From positions 1 through 8,559 of the forward strand of contig JAUPUR010000072.1 in NCBI GenBank assembly GCA_030917445.1: DNA of 8,559 nt, in the 5' to 3' direction. Source of the stretch: Patescibacteria group bacterium. GTDB lineage: Bacteria > Patescibacteriota > Microgenomatia > Levybacterales > UBA12049. Both the position numbers and the translations under genes were made by a program. How positions within the stretch are numbered: the stretch's first letter is position 1; each line of letters starts with the position of its first letter. The notes beneath the pieces are model-generated. The model was not told the DNA's origin and searched no databases. It worked only from the letters and a program-made list of their open reading frames with translations. Positions 3,734-8,559 of this stretch are shown in pieces.

Positions 3734-5134
3734 TTACTCTGAGGCTATTTTCTTGATCTCAATACCCTTTTCTGTATCTTGGATATCAAATCCGAGCTTT
3801 TTTACTTTATTTCTTAAATGATCTGCCTGGATATATTGTTTATTTTTTCGGGCCATCTGTCTCATTTCAATCAGCTCCTGTACTTCTGCTGGAACATCAA
3901 CTGGCTTCCCTGCAACTTTTTCATAGTATTCCCGTAGACCAAGTCCAAATACTTCATCCATCTTCAAGAGACTATGTAATTTTTCACCATCAGGTATATC
4001 AGCCTTTACCATATCCCACATGACTGCAACTGCCTGAGGAGCATTGAGATCATCATTGAGTGCCTCAAAAAACTTCTCCTCATACTCAGTTGCTCCTTTT
4101 TCTGATTCTTGCCATTTGACCATCATATTCTGAAGACGTTCAAGTGCATTTCTTCCCGCGTCAAGCGCTGCAAAGGTAAAGTTCATTTCCTGTCTATAAT
4201 GCGCATTCAGGTACAGATATCGAAGATGTGATGGGTTATACCCTTCTTTCTCCAAATCATAAAGCCGATAATTATTTCCCTTACTCTTACTCATTCGCTC
4301 CCCAGCAACAAGCATGAACGCAGAGTGTACCCAGTACTTTGAAAATGTTTTGTGAGTTACTGCTTCAGACTGAGCAATTTCATTTGGGTGATGTGTCTCT
4401 TTCAGATCAATGCCACCAGCGTGTATATCAAAACTCTCTCCCAAATATTTCATAGCCATTGCACTACATTCTATATGCCATCCAGGAAATCCTACTCCCC
4501 ATGGACTTTCCCACTCCATATGTCTTTTCGTATCTTGTGGTGAAAATTTCCAGAGTGCAAAGTCACGTGGATTTCTCTTCTGAACATTTACTTCAACTCG
4601 TGCTCCTTCTTTAATTTGATCAAGATCAGAGAGTTCACCATACTTTTTGACAAGCGAGGTATCAAAATAAATTCCATCATTAGTTGCGTAGGTATATCCT
4701 GTTTCTTCAAGTCTTTTTACAAGATCGACCTGTTCCTGAATATGATCAGTAGCTTTTGCAAATAATTTTGGTGTAGTCAAATTAAGTTTTTTGAAATCGT
4801 CAAGAAAAGCTTGAGAATAAAAGTCAGCTATTTCCCAAGCCGTCTTTCCTTCCTTTGTTGCAGATTTTTCCATACGATCCTCACCTGTATCAGCATCACC
4901 TTCATTGTCGCCGGTGAGATGACCAACATCGGTCAAATTCATGATATAAGTGACATCCATTCCTTGGGCTTTGAGTGTACGAATCAAAATATCTGCAGTT
5001 GCATATGTTCTAAAGTTTCCGATATGTGCAAAACTGTATACAGTTGGACCACAGGTATACATACCAACTTTCCCTTCAACTTTTGGAATAAAGTCTTCAA
5101 TTTTTCGACTGAGCGAATTATAAAGTTTTAACAT
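3734..5134 (-). CDS. cysS: Cysteinyl-tRNA synthetase
   Basis: A class I aminoacyl-tRNA synthetase that charges tRNA-Cys with cysteine in the cytoplasm; 466 aa, near the usual bacterial length. The Rossmann domain opens with MYTCGPTVYSFAHIGN: Cys28 is the first zinc ligand and H37-N40 is the HIGH motif in the HIGN form common in this family. The other expected zinc ligands are present: Cys223 (GWHIECSAM), His248 and Glu252 (THHPNEIAQS). The KMSKS loop is RMSKS at 280-284 (GERMSKSKGNN), with Arg for the first Lys. A helical anticodon-binding DALR-type region follows, ending with a Lys-rich tail. The HHxNE segment has Pro where E. coli has Glu, but the ligand spacing is kept. It starts at ATG 5134 with no Shine-Dalgarno, in line with a leaderless mRNA. 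Divergent from the corA-like gene. Confidence 0.97.
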   Translation of the reverse strand: MLKLYNSLSRKIEDFIPKVEGKVGMYTCGPTVYSFAHIGNFRTYATADILIRTLKAQGMDVTYIMNLTDVGHLTGDNEGDADTGEDRMEKSATKEGKTAWEIADFYSQAFLDDFKKLNLTTPKLFAKATDHIQEQVDLVKRLEETGYTYATNDGIYFDTSLVKKYGELSDLDQIKEGARVEVNVQKRNPRDFALWKFSPQDTKRHMEWESPWGVGFPGWHIECSAMAMKYLGESFDIHAGGIDLKETHHPNEIAQSEAVTHKTFSKYWVHSAFMLVAGERMSKSKGNNYRLYDLEKEGYNPSHLRYLYLNAHYRQEMNFTFAALDAGRNALERLQNMMVKWQESEKGATEYEEKFFEALNDDLNAPQAVAVMWDMVKADIPDGEKLHSLLKMDEVFGLGLREYYEKVAGKPVDVPAEVQELIEMRQMARKNKQYIQADHLRNKVKKLGFDIQDTEKGIEIKKIASE

Positions 5135-5149
5135 ATCTGTATTTTAGCA
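5135..5149 (-). promoter_or_regulatory. Extended -10 promoter of cysS, probably leaderless
   Basis: On the minus strand TGCTAAAAT (-10 at 5141-5146 with TGn in front) ends 6 nt before the ATG, so transcription would begin at or next to the start codon. No good -35 box is present, as expected for an extended -10 promoter, and there is no ribosome binding site. Confidence 0.5.
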
Positions 5150-5170
5150 CACTTGAGGCAAAAATCGGGC

Positions 5171-5202
5171 TTGACACACATCTTTATCATGAGTCTTAAT
5201 AA
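5171..5202 (+). promoter_or_regulatory. Possible promoter of the corA-like gene
   Basis: TTGACA at 5171-5176 is followed by A+T-rich TTAATA at 5196-5201. The spacing of 19 nt is longer than ideal, so the -10 call is weak. No Shine-Dalgarno precedes the ATG at 5214. Confidence 0.35.
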
Positions 5203-5213
5203 AAGTACTGCCC

Positions 5214-6236
5214 ATGAATATTAAAACTGTCACTCACGAACATTTCACCTTTGTCGATGTTCACAACCCAGAAGAATTTGAGCTTAAGTTCCTCAGACAT
5301 AATTATGGCCTCGAGGAAGTACACCTTGAGGACTTCATCAATAGACAACTTATTCCAAAAGTCGAGATGAGTAAAGACTACGCTCTTATTGCACTGGATT
5401 TTCCTTCCCTTGATGAAAATAAATCAGATGAAAAAAAACAGGAGAATAATGAAAAGAAAAAATCAGAAAATATTGTTGCACCGGTAACTCTTCCACATTT
5501 CTCTTTTGGCAATTCAAAAAAAAGAAGACTCCGTACTGGTCATGTGAGTTTTTTCATCAGTAATAGATTTCTTGTTGTTTTACATGATGAAAATCTCACA
5601 CCTTTTATCGACGAGATTTTTGCCGAGTGCCAAAAAACGCTTAAAAAACGTGAAGAGTATTTGGGACTTGGGGGAGCATATCTTTTCTATCGACTTGTTG
5701 ATGTTCTTGTTGACGGCTCAAATGCTACGCTCAACGATATTACGGCAACAATAGATAAAATTGATCGACATCTTTTAGACGACAATCCAGCTGAAAAAGT
5801 TGTTGAAGATATTTCTGCAACACGCCGAAACATTGTTGTTTTCCAAACGATGACCAAACCCGCACTTCAAATTTTTTCAGATCTTGAACACGGCAAATAT
5901 GAAGGGCTCAATGGACCACTGACATCATCATGGAGCAATATCAGGGATCATCTGCAACGAATTTGGTATCGACTTGAAGACAGCCGCGAACTTATTGAGG
6001 GAATTGCCATCAGTCATGAATCTCTCCTTACAGCAAAAACAAATGAGATCGTCAAGGTTCTCACCATGTTTACAGCAATTCTTCTCCCCTTAACTCTACT
6101 TGCAAGTGTGTATGGAATGAATGTGGTTGGGCTTCCTCAAGCACAAGAGCCACATGTACTCACAACGATTGTACTCATCATGGTTGGAATGGCTGTCATC
6201 ATGGTACTCGGATTTAGGTTGAAAAAGTGGCTTTAA
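5214..6236 (+). CDS. corA: CorA-type magnesium/divalent cation transporter
   Basis: An inner-membrane channel protein that, in this family, works as a homopentamer importing Mg2+ (some members Co2+, Ni2+ or Zn2+). At 340 aa it has the normal length. The N-terminal cytoplasmic alpha/beta domain spans about residues 1-150 (FTFVDVHNPEEFELKFLRHNYGL; GHVSFFISNRFLVVLHD). The long stalk helices (about 150-285) contain LVDVLVDGSNATLNDITATIDKID. TM1 is about 282-302 and ends in the family signature YGMNV (GMN 301-303). A short external loop (GLPQAQEPH) and TM2 (about 315-335) follow, with a basic LKKWL tail. A Lys/Glu/Asn-rich insert at 67-86 is unusual and probably a surface loop. Its TAA overlaps the stop of the convergent gene in TTAA. 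The ion cannot be told from sequence. Confidence 0.93.
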   Translation: MNIKTVTHEHFTFVDVHNPEEFELKFLRHNYGLEEVHLEDFINRQLIPKVEMSKDYALIALDFPSLDENKSDEKKQENNEKKKSENIVAPVTLPHFSFGNSKKRRLRTGHVSFFISNRFLVVLHDENLTPFIDEIFAECQKTLKKREEYLGLGGAYLFYRLVDVLVDGSNATLNDITATIDKIDRHLLDDNPAEKVVEDISATRRNIVVFQTMTKPALQIFSDLEHGKYEGLNGPLTSSWSNIRDHLQRIWYRLEDSRELIEGIAISHESLLTAKTNEIVKVLTMFTAILLPLTLLASVYGMNVVGLPQAQEPHVLTTIVLIMVGMAVIMVLGFRLKKWL

Positions 6237-6757
6237 CCTGAGGCTCCTCTATTCATTTCTGTCGATCTTTTCGCACGAGAAAGTGCAATTGGCTCGTCTT
6301 TCTTTCTCTGCTCTTCAAGTTTGATCATTTTTTCCTGTTCCTCTTTTTTCTCTTCTTGCTGAAGCTCTTCTTGTTTGGATGGTTGTTGTGTGGGTGTTGT
6401 TAGTTTTTGAAAATACTGTGAATGCAACTTTTGTCTTGCTGCGTGTAATTTTTGAGTTGCTTCTGCTTCCTTTTGTTTTTCAAGTTGATTTATTTGAGCA
6501 GTGTCCATAACAGGATCTTGTGGTGTTTGTTGTTGCTGATTTTGCTGTGCTTGTCCTCCTTCAAGTATTTCCTCTCCGGTTGGAGGTTGAGCTGCATGAA
6601 TATCTGATTGTGGAGTTGATTGAGAGGAATTTTGACCAGTGACTTGAGATATAACTCCCTGAGTTGTTTGCTTTACTTGATTCCCCACAGCTTTTTTCGT
6701 TGTACTTATCCCTTGTTCAAGGGCATCTTCAAATGAATCAGAAAAAGGATTTCCCAT
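6233..6757 (-). CDS. Gln/Glu-rich coiled-coil protein, unknown function
   Basis: A low-complexity soluble protein of 174 aa. The start is ATG 6757 (MGNPFSDSFEDALEQG); a GTG two codons earlier is possible. Residues 1-80 are rich in Gln, Ser and Thr and likely disordered (QAQQNQQQQTPQ). Residues about 85-120 form an amphipathic helix (INQLEKQKEAEATQKLHAAR...YFQKL), and about 125-152 form a highly charged helix (EELQQEEKKEEQEKMIKLEE). It has no signal peptide or membrane span. It begins 26 nt after the recR stop and is probably co-transcribed with recR. Proteins of this look are common next to recR in Patescibacteria, possibly the DUF5660 group; that link is from memory and weak. The stop overlaps the corA stop. 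Confidence 0.8.
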   Translation of the reverse strand: MGNPFSDSFEDALEQGISTTKKAVGNQVKQTTQGVISQVTGQNSSQSTPQSDIHAAQPPTGEEILEGGQAQQNQQQQTPQDPVMDTAQINQLEKQKEAEATQKLHAARQKLHSQYFQKLTTPTQQPSKQEELQQEEKKEEQEKMIKLEEQRKKDEPIALSRAKRSTEMNRGASG

Positions 6758-6783
6758 AATCACAGTATATATCTATCTCTTGC

Positions 6784-7398
6784 CTAATAGCTACTTCGCC
6801 CTTCAAGCGCACGCTGAAGTGTCACACTGTCTGCATATTCAAGATCTGCGCCAATAGGAAGGCCACGTCCAATTCGTGTAATAGTAATTTCAGGATGATT
6901 GTTTTTCATATGTCGCGCAATATACATAGCTGTTGCTTCCCCTTCCATCGTTGGATTGGTAGCTAAAATAATTTCTTTGATGTTTGATCCGTTATGATTT
7001 TCTTTTATTCTTTTAAAAAGTTGATTGATATAAATCTCCTCTGGTCCAATACTGTTAAGCGGATCAATCTTCCCATGCAGAACATGATAAACACCATAAA
7101 ATCTCCCACTCTTCTCAAGAGCCAACACATCAAGTGGTTGCTCCACAACGCAAATAAGTCCTTGATCTCTTTGCGCGTCACTACAATACATGCAAGGATC
7201 TGACTCAGCGACACTAAAACAAACAGAGCACAACACTGTCTTTTTTTTGAGATTTTGAACACTTTCTGCAAATCGATCCAACTCATGTTGCGGAACATGT
7301 AAAAGATAAAATGTCAGTCTTTGAGCAGTTTTGGGACCAACTCCTGGTAATTTCTCAAATGACTCAATAACACTTTGGATTGCTTTGGGGACTTTCAT
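6784..7398 (-). CDS. recR: Recombination mediator protein RecR
   Basis: RecR works with RecO (and RecF) to load RecA on SSB-coated single-stranded DNA during gap and break repair, forming a clamp-like ring. At 204 aa it is typical in length. In order: a helix-hairpin-helix (FEKLPGVGPKTAQRLTFYLL), a C4 zinc motif (C-S-V-C and C-M-Y-C, at 57, 60, 69 and 72 counting from the ATG used here), then a Toprim domain with ICVVEQPLDVLALE and the ATNPTMEGEATAMYIA segment, and the C-terminal TRIGRGLPIGADLEYADSVTLQRALEGR typical of the family. The start is ATG 7398; a TTG one codon earlier is less likely. No Shine-Dalgarno is seen. The Gln-rich gene follows. Confidence 0.97.
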   Translation of the reverse strand: MKVPKAIQSVIESFEKLPGVGPKTAQRLTFYLLHVPQHELDRFAESVQNLKKKTVLCSVCFSVAESDPCMYCSDAQRDQGLICVVEQPLDVLALEKSGRFYGVYHVLHGKIDPLNSIGPEEIYINQLFKRIKENHNGSNIKEIILATNPTMEGEATAMYIARHMKNNHPEITITRIGRGLPIGADLEYADSVTLQRALEGRSSY

Positions 7399-7449
7399 CA
7401 AGGCTTACAGCGTAACATAAATCACCATTCCGCTCAAGAATATGAAAAT

Positions 7450-7476
7450 GCCGGAAGAGATAAAATCTCTTCCGGC
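7450..7476 (-). terminator. Terminator after the HTH gene
   Basis: A perfect 12-bp stem (GCCGGAAGAGAT arm, 3-nt loop), followed on the minus strand by ATTTTC. It lies 38 nt past the HTH gene stop and upstream of recR. The T-run is short, so efficiency may be moderate. Confidence 0.6.
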
Positions 7477-7513
7477 TATAAATGAGCGAGAAGCGCCATC
7501 ACCATTGCAAATA

Positions 7514-7861
7514 TCAGCGTGGCTCTCCTAACTCCATTCCATGTTGATGTGCCCATAAAACAGCATTTACTCTATCCCGTACCTTTATCACATCAAACAT
7601 ACGTGAAAGAGAGTTTTTAACAGTCGAATCCGCTACGCGGAGTTCTGCTGCGATTTCTTTGTTGGAATAACCCCGACAAAGAAACTTCAGCAACTGATCA
7701 TCACGAGCTGAGAGCATCAGCAAAGCTGACTTTTTTCTCCAGTCAGGCATTTGCTCATCAAGACGAGCAAAAAGTTGATCCCTCTGCTCATCTGGCATAT
7801 CTCGTGCCAAAAGAAGAACTCCTTTGAGTTCTTCCTCACCGACGTGAGTTGATGCTGACAT
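7514..7861 (-). CDS. Small LuxR/GerE-type HTH DNA-binding protein
   Basis: 115 aa. Residues about 50-108 form a GerE-type helix-turn-helix: LSARDDQLLKFLCRGYSNKEIAAELRV, then ADSTVKNSLSRMFDVIKVRDRVNAVLWA. This matches the LTxRExEVLxLxAxGxSNKEIAxxLxxSxxTVKxH scheme, with Asn-Ser where His is usual. The N-terminal ~48 residues are acidic and helical (EEELKGVLLLARDMPDEQRDQLFARLDEQ) and are not a receiver or autoinducer domain, so no sensing input is visible. The start is ATG 7861, chosen for a perfect AAAGGAGGT Shine-Dalgarno 4-5 nt upstream, rare in this window. It ends in TGA, showing that TGA is a stop here. It has its own promoter and terminator. Targets are unknown. Confidence 0.88.
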   Translation of the reverse strand: MSASTHVGEEELKGVLLLARDMPDEQRDQLFARLDEQMPDWRKKSALLMLSARDDQLLKFLCRGYSNKEIAAELRVADSTVKNSLSRMFDVIKVRDRVNAVLWAHQHGMELGEPR

Positions 7862-7882
7862 TGATACCTCCTTTAGCGAACT

Positions 7883-7928
7883 ACCATAGGACATCCATGG
7901 TCGAGGTATTATAACAAAAAATATTATA
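7883..7928 (-). promoter_or_regulatory. Promoter region of the HTH gene
   Basis: Two TATAAT boxes occur on the minus strand (7908-7913 and 7923-7928) with no strong -35. An inverted repeat ACCAT-n9-ATGGT (7883-7901) overlaps the expected start point and could be an operator, possibly for autoregulation; that is conjecture. Confidence 0.45.
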
Positions 7929-7936
7929 GGTTAAAA

Positions 7937-8559
7937 CTATCTTTGTATAGCTTCAAAGATACTTGGAGCAAGGGAGAGAATGTGGAGTTTTTCAAATTTC
8001 TTATCTTGAGGAACATCGACACTATCTGTTACATAAACTTTATCGATTGAAGAGTCTTGAAGAAGTTTTGGTGCATCTTGAGAAAAAACAGGATGTGTCA
8101 CAAAAACAAAGACCTCCTCTGCTCCTTTTTCCCTCAACATATTATTTGCCTGTACTAGTGTTTTTCCACTTGATGACATATCATCAACAATAATTGCCCG
8201 TCGTGTCACCTCTCCTTGAAGTCCACTAGATGCGATATTCCCTGTCGCAAGATCTCGATCCTTTACAATTGTTACAAATGGCATATCAGATAACATCTCT
8301 GACATCAATTTAATTCGACGAATCCCACCCATATCTGGTGAGACAAGCACAGTATCAAGTGTCGCCCATCCTTCTTTTTTTATAGTCTCAGCAAAAAGTG
8401 GTAACGCAGAAAGATGTGTCAGAGGAATAGTAAAAAATTCTGGGATTTTTATTGAATGGAGATCACATGCAATAACTCTATTTATTTTTAACGCCTCAAG
8501 CATTGAGATAACAACTTGAAGTGAGACTGCCTCACCAGTTCGAAAAACATGGTCTTGTC
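7937..8559 (-). CDS. prs: Ribose-phosphate pyrophosphokinase (PRPP synthetase), C-terminal part
   Basis: The enzyme makes PRPP from ribose 5-phosphate and ATP for nucleotide, His and Trp synthesis. The gene is cut by the window end: the frame runs to the last base, so the N-terminus is missing and an internal ATG at 8503 is not the start. At the visible N-side, QDHVFRTGEAVS corresponds to the family's RQD-x-FxxxEPIS segment, then VIACDLHSIKIPEFFTIPLTHL matches the DLH catalytic region. LVSPDMGGIRRIKLM and the PRPP-binding loop AIIVDDMSSSGKTLVQA follow. The loop reads SSSGKT where most bacterial enzymes have DTxGT, and the flexible-loop motif is KDRD. These point to a divergent member, but the whole second domain is present and looks intact. 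It ends in TAG. Confidence 0.9.
   Translation of the reverse strand, partial: QDHVFRTGEAVSLQVVISMLEALKINRVIACDLHSIKIPEFFTIPLTHLSALPLFAETIKKEGWATLDTVLVSPDMGGIRRIKLMSEMLSDMPFVTIVKDRDLATGNIASSGLQGEVTRRAIIVDDMSSSGKTLVQANNMLREKGAEEVFVFVTHPVFSQDAPKLLQDSSIDKVYVTDSVDVPQDKKFEKLHILSLAPSIFEAIQR

Noticed and set aside
7514..7516. Alternative genetic code with TGA as glycine, known in some CPR
   Set aside because: The HTH gene ends at TGA shortly before a terminator, and the core genes have no internal TGA.

Overview
The window looks like a chromosomal segment of a Patescibacteria (CPR) type bacterium, moderately A+T-rich, using the standard bacterial code (TGA is a real stop for the HTH gene at 7514). 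The case for CPR is gene style and content: a compact cysS, a CorA-type transporter, a Gln-rich coiled-coil protein downstream of recR, short spacers, and several genes without a Shine-Dalgarno sequence. The phylum call is an inference.

Region 1 (1-3363) is an accessory array on the minus strand and is visibly richer in G+C than the rest. Read 5'->3' on the minus strand it runs: 121-aa ORF (2956-2591), repeat D, 113-aa ORF (2423-2082), 174-aa ORF (1929-1405), repeat C, 231-aa ORF (1205-510), repeat B, 111-aa ORF (364-29), repeat A. I recognise none of these proteins, but the 113-aa and 111-aa ones are diverged relatives of each other. Each repeat starts 0-35 nt after a stop codon with the box TTGTCTTGG, followed by a very stable G+C hairpin with a GAAA loop. 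The striking feature is that the array, coding and non-coding alike, is packed with short local stem-loops, more than 30 with perfect stems of at least 6 bp. Several have GNRA or UUCG loops or G-U pairs on the minus strand, which suggests the transcript is a highly folded RNA. I cannot match this to a known system.

Region 2 (3364-3733) is non-coding. It has a consensus sigma70-type promoter pointing into the array (3670-3698), a possible ~120-nt structured RNA ending in a hairpin plus T-run (3543-3663), a 71-nt imperfect inverted repeat (3442-3512), and one inverted copy of the array box (3355-3365).

Region 3 (3734-8559) is ordinary housekeeping sequence: cysS (minus), corA-like (plus, divergent from cysS), a Gln-rich coiled-coil gene and recR (minus, probably one operon), a small stand-alone LuxR/GerE-type HTH gene with its own promoter and terminator, and the 3' part of a ribose-phosphate pyrophosphokinase gene cut by the window end.

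The housekeeping genes show no functional link to the array. The array appears to be an insertion, or a variable locus, downstream of cysS with its own promoter.
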